NCBI GenBank assembly: GCA_028694995.1
Contig: JAQVJU010000004.1
Location: 1 to 36,067, forward strand
Reading direction: 5' to 3'
DNA: 36,067 bases
From: Minisyncoccota bacterium
Lineage (GTDB): Bacteria; Patescibacteriota; Minisyncoccia; UBA6257
The notes beneath the pieces were generated by a model that was not told where the DNA came from, did not search any database, and saw only the letters and a program-made list of their open reading frames with translations. The position numbers and the translations under genes are program-made. Shown here piece by piece: positions 1-7,856 of this stretch (position 1 is its first letter; the number at the start of each line of letters is the position of its first letter).

Positions 1-1052
1 TCGGCTTATCAGGTGGCATAGATTCTGCTATTGCTTTAATTTTATTAAAACAACAAGGCTGGCAACCTATTGGTGTTTTTTTAAAATTACCTCTTTGGCA
101 AAACAACACTAATGCTTTTTCAAAAAATATTTATCAATCAGAACAATCTTTTAAAACAGCCATTGATATTTGTAAAAAATTAGATGTTCCTTTTTATACT
201 ATTGATGCTAAAAAAGAATTTGAAAAAGAAGTTGTTGAATACTTTATAAAAGAATGGAAAAACCTAAGAACGCCTAATCCTTGTGTTGTTTGCAATCCTA
301 ATTTTAAATTCAAACAATTAATCAATTGGGCTAAAAAACATAAAATTCAATATATTGCTACTGGCCATTATGCTAAATTAAAATTAAATCCCAAAACTAA
401 ATTATATGAATTATTTAGAGCCAAAGATAGAACCAAAGACCAAACCTATGATCTTTGCCTTTTGCCTCAAAAATGGCTTAAACAAATCATTTTTCCTTTA
501 GGTGATTATTCTAAACAACAAGTTTATCAAATAGCTAAAAAACAAGGATTAAAAACCTTTTCTCAAAAAAAAGAAAGTCAGGATTTCTGTTTTATTGCTG
601 GACAATCCCTTTGTCCTTTTCTTAAAGAAAAAATAGGGGAAAAACAAGGATTAATCACTAATTTGGAAAACAATGTTTTATCCCAACATCAAGGATTGCA
701 TTTTTATACCTTGGGTCAAAGAAAAGGCATTAAGCTTTCTAATGGACCATATTTTGTCTCTGGTTTTGATAAAAAAAGAAATGTTCTTTTAGTAACTAAA
801 AATAAAAAAGACCTCTTAAAAAAAGAAATCTTCATTTATCCTTATCAATTAATTTCTGGACAAAAAATTCAAAAACCTATCAAAGCCCAGGTTCAAATCC
901 GTTATCAACAAAAACCTTGTTCTGCTAAGTTAATTCCTCAAAAAAACAAATTAAAGATAATATTCTCAAAACCCATTCTTGCTCCTTGTCCAGGTCAATT
1001 TGCTGTTTTCTATGAAAAAAACAAATGTCTTGGTGGTGGCAGAATAATTTGA
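1..1052 (+). CDS. mnmA: tRNA-specific 2-thiouridylase MnmA, 5'-truncated by window edge
   Basis: Frame 3 is open from base 3: GLSGGIDSAIALILLKQQGW (PP-loop SGGxDS), NPCVVCNPNFKF (catalytic Cys region), ATGHYAKL, KDQTYDLCLLPQ, ESQDFCFI (second catalytic Cys). Stop TGA at 1050-1052. The ORF-track start at 462 (TTG) is internal. Confidence 0.95.
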   Translation, partial: GLSGGIDSAIALILLKQQGWQPIGVFLKLPLWQNNTNAFSKNIYQSEQSFKTAIDICKKLDVPFYTIDAKKEFEKEVVEYFIKEWKNLRTPNPCVVCNPNFKFKQLINWAKKHKIQYIATGHYAKLKLNPKTKLYELFRAKDRTKDQTYDLCLLPQKWLKQIIFPLGDYSKQQVYQIAKKQGLKTFSQKKESQDFCFIAGQSLCPFLKEKIGEKQGLITNLENNVLSQHQGLHFYTLGQRKGIKLSNGPYFVSGFDKKRNVLLVTKNKKDLLKKEIFIYPYQLISGQKIQKPIKAQVQIRYQQKPCSAKLIPQKNKLKIIFSKPILAPCPGQFAVFYEKNKCLGGGRII

Positions 1053-1056
1053 GCAT

Positions 1057-1158
1057 CTATACGACCAGATCCAAACCTATTTTGAACGAATTTGACTGAA
1101 TGCCGCATCGCAGGCAGACAGGAACTCCGTCAAAAATTACGGCAGGTTCGCCCGTCAT
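1057..1158 (-). other. GC-rich 33-codon mini-ORF (MTGEPAVIFDGVPVCLRCGIQSNSFKIGLDLVV*) in the intergenic region; possible repeat or insertion remnant
   Basis: ATG (1156-1158) to TAG (1057-1059) read directly. The 1102-1157 part is about 59% G+C against an AT-rich background. Contains a CLRC (CxxC) motif. Confidence 0.4.
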
Positions 1159-1189
1159 TTTAAATATTAAAAAATTATTTTTTGCTTGA

Positions 1190-1771
1190 TTACTCTATTT
1201 TCTCTTCAACTTCTCCTTCAATTTCCTCTATTTCTTTAGGGATTACATAAACATATTGCAAAAATTTTTCTGTAAAATCAATCGCTACTTTAGCATCTTT
1301 TTCCTCAATTTTTTCGCCAAGTAAAATATCTGGATGCGCCCCTTTATTACCCCAGTATCTTAATTTATGGGCTAGTTTTTTTAAATTATCATCTATTTTT
1401 AATTCCTCTATTTGGCCAAATAAATTTTCCTTTTTTGCTCCTTTTTCTATACAACTTTGCTGAATGACACGACGGGACATTATTACTGAAGAAGTATAAC
1501 AACCATTGCTGTAATTCTCTAAACTCTCTAAATAATCATTTCTTATATTATCTGGTAATTTATCAGTTTTTATTTTTGGTTTTATTTTTACTAAAGGAAA
1601 AATTTGAGCATCACGTATATCTTGCTCACGAGTAAACCTTGAAACTATAACTCCATTACAATTTGAACAAACCCAAGCTTGCTGATATGAATTATCAGAT
1701 TGGCAGTAACATTGATTTACTAATTTAGAAAATTGACACTTGGCCTTACAATATGGACACTCAAATAACAT
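1190..1771 (-). CDS. DUF4145-like protein with N-terminal zinc-ribbon-like cysteines
   Basis: 193 aa; CPYCKAKC...CSNC at the N-terminus; DYLESLENYSNGCYTSSVIMSRRVIQQSC...LRYWGNKGAHPD is typical of DUF4145. Confidence 0.75.
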   Translation of the reverse strand: MLFECPYCKAKCQFSKLVNQCYCQSDNSYQQAWVCSNCNGVIVSRFTREQDIRDAQIFPLVKIKPKIKTDKLPDNIRNDYLESLENYSNGCYTSSVIMSRRVIQQSCIEKGAKKENLFGQIEELKIDDNLKKLAHKLRYWGNKGAHPDILLGEKIEEKDAKVAIDFTEKFLQYVYVIPKEIEEIEGEVEEKIE

Positions 1772-1780
1772 ACTTAAATT

Positions 1781-2068
1781 TTATTTTTTTCTAACAACTA
1801 CTTTTTTGCCTTGAATCAATCTTATATTCTTTTTTTTCGCATAATCCTTTGCTGGTTCAGTAAATCCCTCCTTGCTCACAACTTCATTTATACCCTTAAG
1901 AGCAAGTTTATTAAGCGTGCCCTTGTCGACTGGTCGCGCCCATCGTTTAACTTCTCCTTTCCTTCCACCTTTTACATAGTCAGGAGAACCGGGCCCACCT
2001 TTTGGATAACCACGCTGGCGGGCTTTTACTTTTTCGTAATTGTAACCTCTCTTTTGTGATTTTCTCAT
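1781..2068 (-). CDS. Minimal Mrr-like / PD-(D/E)XK restriction endonuclease-like protein
   Basis: 95 aa; GGPGSPDYVKGGRKGEVKRW (PD...ExK) followed by GFTEPAKDYAKKKNIRLIQGKKV, resembling the end of Mrr-cat domains. Confidence 0.6.
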   Translation of the reverse strand: MRKSQKRGYNYEKVKARQRGYPKGGPGSPDYVKGGRKGEVKRWARPVDKGTLNKLALKGINEVVSKEGFTEPAKDYAKKKNIRLIQGKKVVVRKK

Positions 2069-2076
2069 AATATTAT

Positions 2077-2874
2077 CTATTTATATTTCTGCCATTTTAC
2101 TTTTGTGGCAGTATTACGGTTATCATTCCCTTCTGGTTTTTTTGCCAGAATTAAATACTTAAATCCTCGCAAAAAGAAATTGAATTTTTGGGCCCGATAA
2201 TGCCAAATTCTAGTATTTGAACTTTGATTTCTCCTTGTTACGCAAATTAAATCAATCGGTTCAAATTTTACATTATCAATTAACATCTGGTAAATTTTAA
2301 ATCCAACGGGCGTAAATTTTCTTTTTACCCACTGATCACCAATCAACCAACCTAATACTTTACCGGGTTTCAAAATTCTGTAAATTTCTTGAGCAACTTT
2401 TTCCATTTCCTCATAAAATTTAGGGTCTTCAGCAGAAATTTTTCCAATATCTGCAGCTTCATCAGAATAACTAACATTATCACCATAAGGGGAATCTATA
2501 AAAACCATATCTACAGAATTATCAGCAAGGCGAATTTTACGCGAATCATTTTTTTTGATTTTTGGATGCTGAGGGTTTATATCATAACCGATTACTTTTC
2601 TCCCCTCTTCTTCACAAACGTCAATTGTTGTCCCACTTCCGCACATTGGATCAACCACCAAATCACCTGGCTTTGTATATCTCTGTATCATATTCCATAC
2701 AATAAAAGCCGGCGTGACACCTTGAAACTTGTTATTTCCTTTTGGTTTTTTACCATAACTTTGCCTTGGAAAATCCCAAAGGGTAGTTGTTTCAAAAGGC
2801 GGCTTTTCTTCCTCCGGTTGATTTGCTGCTATTAGCGGAACTACTTTTTTATTATTTATTGCTTCTTTTGGCAT
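2077..2874 (-). CDS. Site-specific DNA methyltransferase (N6-adenine/N4-cytosine amino-MTase)
   Basis: DLVVDPMCGSGTT (SAM motif I), VIGYDINP, and motif IV-like VFIDSPYGDNVSYSD. Start overlaps the end of the upstream REase gene by 23 bp. Confidence 0.9.
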   Translation of the reverse strand: MPKEAINNKKVVPLIAANQPEEEKPPFETTTLWDFPRQSYGKKPKGNNKFQGVTPAFIVWNMIQRYTKPGDLVVDPMCGSGTTIDVCEEEGRKVIGYDINPQHPKIKKNDSRKIRLADNSVDMVFIDSPYGDNVSYSDEAADIGKISAEDPKFYEEMEKVAQEIYRILKPGKVLGWLIGDQWVKRKFTPVGFKIYQMLIDNVKFEPIDLICVTRRNQSSNTRIWHYRAQKFNFFLRGFKYLILAKKPEGNDNRNTATKVKWQKYK

Positions 2875-3553
2875 AGACTAAATTCTTTAAATCAACTAAA
2901 AATTTATCAAATTTTTTAACTTTATTGCTTTCCTCTATTTCTTCCTCACTCATAACATAACTTCCATCAGTGTCTACTTCAACTATTGCTCTACCTTTCT
3001 TAGCTGGCTTTCTAATGCTTAAAGTTTTATCTTCATCAGGCGTTACAAAAAAAACCTTAATATGCTTTGTAATTTTATCTTGGCTTAACTTAATTTTCCA
3101 ATACCCGGTTTGTGCAATTCTTTCTCGTAACGTCACTTTGCTAGAAAGAACAGCAATAACTTCACGGCTTTTCGGTTCGTAAATAATTATATCAACATCA
3201 GGTAAATGAGAGCCAAATTCTCCATAATCTATTAAAAGATTTCTTTTTACACGATTTAATTCTTCTGATAAGTTATTGCTATTTTTTCTCTCTAAAGTAT
3301 TGCCTTCAATAATTCTCAGACCCAAACTTTCTACTTCGTCTTTGATAATGTAAACAACAAGTTTTTCTAAATTTTTACCCTTAAATGCTCGCCAAGATTG
3401 CTCGTGATCTTTATTAGGTGTTGGAGATTTTTGCCAATCTTTTTTGTGTAATTCTTTTGCCTCTCTTAATAATTCCGAAATATATCTAAAAGCATCTGTT
3501 TTATATTGCTTTTTCTTTTCTTCGTAAAGTTTTATTAAGTCTTCAAATTTCAT
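2852..3553 (-). CDS. Type II restriction endonuclease, BsaWI/CCGG-family-like
   Basis: PDVDIIIY...VLSSKVTLRERIAQTGYWKIKL matches the PD...SxKxTxRx(D/E)R layout of the NgoMIV/Cfr10I/BsaWI group. Flanked by C-protein and MTase genes. Confidence 0.75.
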   Translation of the reverse strand: MKFEDLIKLYEEKKKQYKTDAFRYISELLREAKELHKKDWQKSPTPNKDHEQSWRAFKGKNLEKLVVYIIKDEVESLGLRIIEGNTLERKNSNNLSEELNRVKRNLLIDYGEFGSHLPDVDIIIYEPKSREVIAVLSSKVTLRERIAQTGYWKIKLSQDKITKHIKVFFVTPDEDKTLSIRKPAKKGRAIVEVDTDGSYVMSEEEIEESNKVKKFDKFLVDLKNLVYAKRSNK

Positions 3554-3558
3554 AATTG

Positions 3559-3777
3559 TTATTTGGCTAATTTATCTAAAGAAACATCAAGAGCTCTTGC
3601 TATTTTTAGAACAGTTTCAATCGTAGGGTTTTGAATAGCCCCCGATTCAATCTTAATAATTGTATTATAAGCAACTTCAGCTAGTTTCGAGAGTTTATCT
3701 TGCGAAATATCCTTTTTCTTTCTTATTTTTTTGATGTTTTTTGCTATTTTGGGAATTTCGTTTAACCTTGTAGCCAT
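3559..3777 (-). CDS. XRE-family HTH regulator, probable R-M controller (C) protein
   Basis: 72 aa; IRKKKDISQDKLSKLAEVAYNTIIKIESGAIQNPTIETVLKIARALDVSLDKL; located immediately upstream of the REase gene. Confidence 0.85.
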   Translation of the reverse strand: MATRLNEIPKIAKNIKKIRKKKDISQDKLSKLAEVAYNTIIKIESGAIQNPTIETVLKIARALDVSLDKLAK

Positions 3778-3798
3778 AAAATACTATTATTAATATAA

Positions 3799-3814
3799 GG
3801 TTATGTTACTAACC
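3799..3814. promoter_or_regulatory. Candidate C-protein operator (inverted repeat GGTTATGTTACTAACC)
   Basis: GGTTA-n6-TAACC type inverted repeat lying between the predicted promoter and the HTH gene start. Confidence 0.4.
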
Positions 3815-3837
3815 AACTTATCTATTTATCTATAATA

Positions 3838-3866
3838 ATGATACACAATTAATTTAGAATAGTCAA
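3838..3866 (-). promoter_or_regulatory. Sigma70-type promoter of the R-M cluster
   Basis: Minus strand TTGACT-17 nt-TATCAT upstream of the HTH gene. Confidence 0.65.
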
Positions 3867-3966
3867 TAATAATCAGGAAGTAAAAATTTTAAAAATTTCT
3901 TAAATTCAGCGGCTCGTCCGCAAAAAGGACAAAGAATATCGAGTAAAAAACAAAATTTGATACCAG

Positions 3967-4037
3967 AGCGGGATACGAGAATCGAACTCGCGCCTCAACC
4001 TTGGGAAGGTTGCATACTACCATTATACGAATCCCGC
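3967..4037 (-). tRNA. tRNA-Gly (anticodon CCC)
   Basis: Minus strand GCGGGATTCGTATAATGGTAGTATGCAACCTTCCCAAGGTTGAGGCGCGAGTTCGATTCTCGTATCCCGCT: 7-bp acceptor GCGGGAT/ATCCCGC, anticodon arm CAACC-TTCCCAA-GGTTG, T arm GCGAG-TTCGATT-CTCGT, U73 discriminator, no encoded CCA. Confidence 0.95.
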
Positions 4038-4429
4038 TATTTCTTTATTTTCTCTATTAAATTATGCCAAAATTGAGAGAATTTTGAAATTATATCATTG
4101 CCTAAACTCATAGAAGCTGATAATTCTCTTTCACTAGTTGTCGCTATTTCTTCTGTGTTATTAGTTGAAGGAATAACTAAAACTACTTGCTCTCCTTCTT
4201 TTTTATACCCTAACATTAAACGCGCTTCTCTTTCTAAAATCTCTTCTTGAGTTCCAGTTTCTAATACTTGTCCCAACCTTTCTTCTTCTTCTAACAAACC
4301 CTGTTTTTTCATCTCTAAGTTTTCCACCTCACTGGTTAATAGACGATGTCGTTGCCATTCTTCAGGAATGCGTTTAGCAAGAAAAAAAATGACAAAAACA
4401 CTAATTAAAATTAAGAGGAATTTTTTCAT
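4037..4429 (-). CDS. Septum formation initiator family protein (FtsB/DivIC-like)
   Basis: 130 aa; N-terminal TM segment then coiled coil; ILEREARLMLGYKKEGEQVVLV C-terminal signature. Confidence 0.8.
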   Translation of the reverse strand: MKKFLLILISVFVIFFLAKRIPEEWQRHRLLTSEVENLEMKKQGLLEEEERLGQVLETGTQEEILEREARLMLGYKKEGEQVVLVIPSTNNTEEIATTSERELSASMSLGNDIISKFSQFWHNLIEKIKK

Positions 4430-4440
4430 TGTTTTTTGTA

Positions 4441-6237
4441 TTAATGAGAGGAAGGAAATATTTTGAAAAAAACCTCAGAAGGAATTTGCAAATCAGCTTG
4501 CTCTAATAATCTCTTTTTCCCTTTTTGCTGTTTTTTCCAAAGCTTCATTTTCCTTGTTCTGTCACCCCCATAAAGATTACCGGTAACGTCTTTTTTCAAA
4601 GCAGGTATTGTTTCTCTGGCAATAATTCTCCCCAAGCCCCTGATCTGAATAGCAATCGGATAGTTCTGACGCGGTAAAAGTTTTTTTAATTTCAAAGCCA
4701 AACCCCTAGCCTCTCTTTCCATTTTATCCTTAAATACTATTCTCGACAAGCTTTCAAATGTTTTCCCTGCCAAATCAACTTCTAATTTTTCCAATTCTGT
4801 CTGTTCATATCCAATAACTTCATAACTCATTGAAGCATAACCTGAAGAAACAGATTTTAAATTATCATAAAAATCCTTAATGGTTTCTTCTAAAGGAATC
4901 TCACATTTAATAATCAATCTCTCAGAAAAAGTAAAAGTTTCAATGTTTTTTCCTCGGGAATCATTAATTAACTTCATCACGGCAGATAAATAATGAGGAA
5001 TAATAATAATTTCCATTTTTACCCAAGGTTCTTCAAAACCAATGATTTCACTTGAATCAGGCCATTCACTAGGATTGGTAATCATCTTTTCTTTCTTGTT
5101 TCTTAACAAGATTTTATAAGGCACCGTGGGTTGAGTGATAATTAAATCCAAACCATATTCTTTTTTTAATCTTTCCTGGGTAATTTGCAAATGCAACATG
5201 CCTAAAAAGCCCAAACGATAACCTCGACCCAAAGCCTCAGAACTTTCTGGGGTAAAAAACAAAGCCGAATCATTTAATTTCAATTGGGATAAAGAATAAC
5301 GAAAATACTCAAAATCCTGCTCTCCTTTTCCTAAAGTTAAATCTTTTCTTCCTTTAGCCATATAAAAACCAGCAAAGACCATTGGTTTTGGTTCTTCATA
5401 TCCAGGCAAAGGCTCAGCTTTTGATTTAGCCACTGTATCCCCAACCCTAACTAAATTCAAATCTTTTAATCCAGTTGCTATCCAACCTATTTCTCCTGAT
5501 TTTAATTTTTCTTTTGATTCTAATTGAGGGGCAAAATATCCTAAATCTAATACCTCACCTTTAACCTGACTGGCTACAAAGTAAAGCTTATCATTTTTAG
5601 AAATCTCTCCTTCAACCACTCTTAAATAAGCAATAATGCCCTTATATGGATCATAATGAGAATCAAATATCAAAGCCCGAAAAGGTTTTTCATCTTTAAT
5701 CTTAGGACTTGGAATTTCAGAAATTATCTTTTGAAGCAAAAATTCAACATTTTCCCCAGTTTTAGCTGATAATAAAACAATTTCTTTTTCATCAATTTTT
5801 AATAAATCAGCCAATTCCTTTTTCTTCACATCTAAATCAAAGATATCAATATCAATTTTATTGATAGCGCCAATAATTTTAAGTCCTTGTTGTTGTGCTA
5901 GGGCAAGATTAGAAAGCGTTTGCGCTTGAATGCCTTGAGTGCCATCTACTAAAAGAACTGCTCCTTCTACAGCAGCCAAAGCCCGAGAAACCTCATAAGT
6001 AAAATCTACATGCCCTGGCGTATCAATTAAATTCAGAATACAATCTTGATATTTCATCTGCACTGGCTGCATTTTAATTGTAATCCCATGTTCTTTTTCC
6101 AAATCCATTCTATCTAAATATTGAGGAACTAATTTATGCTCAGAAACAGTTTTTGTTAATTCTAAAAACCTATCAGCTAAAGTAGATTTACCATGGTCAA
6201 TATGAGCAATAATGACAAAATTGCGAATATTATTCAT
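4441..6237 (-). CDS. lepA: Elongation factor 4 (LepA)
   Basis: 598 aa; NNIRNFVIIAHIDHGKSTLADRFLE; C-terminal GGDRTRKMKLWKKQQKGKKRL typical of LepA. Confidence 0.98.
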   Translation of the reverse strand: MNNIRNFVIIAHIDHGKSTLADRFLELTKTVSEHKLVPQYLDRMDLEKEHGITIKMQPVQMKYQDCILNLIDTPGHVDFTYEVSRALAAVEGAVLLVDGTQGIQAQTLSNLALAQQQGLKIIGAINKIDIDIFDLDVKKKELADLLKIDEKEIVLLSAKTGENVEFLLQKIISEIPSPKIKDEKPFRALIFDSHYDPYKGIIAYLRVVEGEISKNDKLYFVASQVKGEVLDLGYFAPQLESKEKLKSGEIGWIATGLKDLNLVRVGDTVAKSKAEPLPGYEEPKPMVFAGFYMAKGRKDLTLGKGEQDFEYFRYSLSQLKLNDSALFFTPESSEALGRGYRLGFLGMLHLQITQERLKKEYGLDLIITQPTVPYKILLRNKKEKMITNPSEWPDSSEIIGFEEPWVKMEIIIIPHYLSAVMKLINDSRGKNIETFTFSERLIIKCEIPLEETIKDFYDNLKSVSSGYASMSYEVIGYEQTELEKLEVDLAGKTFESLSRIVFKDKMEREARGLALKLKKLLPRQNYPIAIQIRGLGRIIARETIPALKKDVTGNLYGGDRTRKMKLWKKQQKGKKRLLEQADLQIPSEVFFKIFPSSH

Positions 6238-7839
6238 TTATCCTTTGTTTCTATTTAACACTTTTTGAACAAGAATATTTCTTACCTCAGTTATCTCTTT
6301 AATCTTTAATTTATAACTAAGAGAGAAAAAACAAATCAAAGAAACAACAAAAGCAATTCCAGCATTAATCACTAAATTAACAACTTTTTCCATAGAAAGA
6401 TATTGTCCTAAGAAACTAAATAACAAAGAAGCAACCAAACCACTAATCAAAGAAACAAACAATATCTTTAATAAAGAAATGTAAAAATCTTTTAATAATT
6501 CTGAATTAAGGCCTGGTTTTAATAAAATTCCTAATATTAGAAAATACAAGAAATAGGTCAAAGTAACTGCCAGAGCTAATCCCTCAACCCCAAAAACCAA
6601 ACCAAACTTATAACATAATAAAAACCCTAGGACATATGAAACAATTGCCGCAATAAAAGGCTTTAAAGTATTTTTTTGAGCAAAAAAGATTCTTAATAAT
6701 AAAGCATTAACTCCTTGAAAAATCATTCCAAAAGATAAAATTGAAAAAACTTTAATTGTCTGACTGGTAGAATACCAATCAAATTTTCCATAACCTAATA
6801 ACAAACGAATAATTGGTTCCCGAAAAACTATAAACCAAATCGCAATCGGAATCAAAAAGAAAAATATCTGCGTCAATGTTTCCAAAGAAGTTTTAGTAAA
6901 TTCTTTTTCTTTTTTCTCAATCTTCAATTTTGACAAAACAGGAAAAGCAGCCACAGCAAAAGACAAGGCAAATACAGTCTGAGGCAAATTTTGAATATCA
7001 TTGGCAAAATTAAAAACCGACAAACTTCCTTCTCTTAACATTGTGGCCACAATAGTCACTCCTAAAAGAAAAACCTGATTGGCAATAATGCTCAAAGAGC
7101 GAGGGATCATTAAAAAAACCATATTCTTAAGACTAGACATTTTTTCTTTCAAAACCAGAAAATCAAACTTAATTTTATACCCAGTAGTTAATAAAGCTGG
7201 AATTTGAATAGCCAAATGCAAACAAGAGCCTAAAACCACTCCATAAGCCAAACCTTTTAATCCCATTCTAGGACTAAAAACAAGAATACCAATAATAATC
7301 CCTGTATTATACAATAAAGGAGCTAAGGCGCAGGATAAAAACAATTTAAATACTTTTAAAACACTAGAAACCACAGAAGAAATACCCATAAATATGGGTT
7401 GAATCATCATAATTCTAGTTAAGATAATAGCCAAATTCAATTGTTCAGCATTAAATCCAATTAAAAGCCGAGAAAGAAAAGGCCGAGCAAATATTGCTAC
7501 TAATATAGCAATAATTCCAATAAAAACACCAATGCACATTACAATCGCATTAGCAAACTCCCAAGCCTCTTCTTTATTTTTAGCCCAATATTCAGTAAAG
7601 AGAGGAATAAAAGCCACTGAAACAGCACCCATAATAAAAATATTATAAATCAAATCTGGCAATCTAAAAGAAGCATAATAAATATCTAAATATCCAGAAG
7701 CGCCAAAATAACTAGCTAAAAAAGCATTTCTTAAAAGACCTAAGAAACTACCTAATAAAGTCAACCCACTGGTTAACATTGCGGCCCCAAAGATTGTTTC
7801 TGATTTATGATTTAATATTTTATGAAAACGGGCAATCAT
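6238..7839 (-). CDS. murJ: Lipid II flippase MurJ / MviN family
   Basis: 533 aa polytopic membrane protein; LLRNAFLASYFGASGYLDIYYASFRLPD, AVSVAFIPLFTEY, GEGxLSVFNFAND-type region. Confidence 0.92.
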   Translation of the reverse strand: MIARFHKILNHKSETIFGAAMLTSGLTLLGSFLGLLRNAFLASYFGASGYLDIYYASFRLPDLIYNIFIMGAVSVAFIPLFTEYWAKNKEEAWEFANAIVMCIGVFIGIIAILVAIFARPFLSRLLIGFNAEQLNLAIILTRIMMIQPIFMGISSVVSSVLKVFKLFLSCALAPLLYNTGIIIGILVFSPRMGLKGLAYGVVLGSCLHLAIQIPALLTTGYKIKFDFLVLKEKMSSLKNMVFLMIPRSLSIIANQVFLLGVTIVATMLREGSLSVFNFANDIQNLPQTVFALSFAVAAFPVLSKLKIEKKEKEFTKTSLETLTQIFFFLIPIAIWFIVFREPIIRLLLGYGKFDWYSTSQTIKVFSILSFGMIFQGVNALLLRIFFAQKNTLKPFIAAIVSYVLGFLLCYKFGLVFGVEGLALAVTLTYFLYFLILGILLKPGLNSELLKDFYISLLKILFVSLISGLVASLLFSFLGQYLSMEKVVNLVINAGIAFVVSLICFFSLSYKLKIKEITEVRNILVQKVLNRNKG

Positions 7840-7856
7840 TGTATTAATTAACTCTT

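Noticed and set aside
1123-1140. 17-nt match ACTCCGTCAAAAATTAC between the mini-ORF region and fusA (about 30082-30098)
   Set aside because: Both encode V-I-F-D-G-V on the minus strand in this reading, but the similarity does not continue into flanks; most likely coincidental, not a gene-conversion or fusA fragment.
1811-2835. Plus-strand ORFs opposite the mini-nuclease and methyltransferase genes
   Set aside because: Antisense shadows of the supported minus-strand genes.
3888-3957. Minus-strand fragment LCPFCGRAAEFKKFLKFLLPDYY* after the tRNA
   Set aside because: No start codon in frame before the tRNA, very short; could be a gene remnant but cannot be supported.
1053-4037. Integrative element using tRNA-Gly as attachment site for the R-M cluster
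   Set aside because: No integrase gene and no copy of the tRNA 3' end was found at the far side of the cluster.
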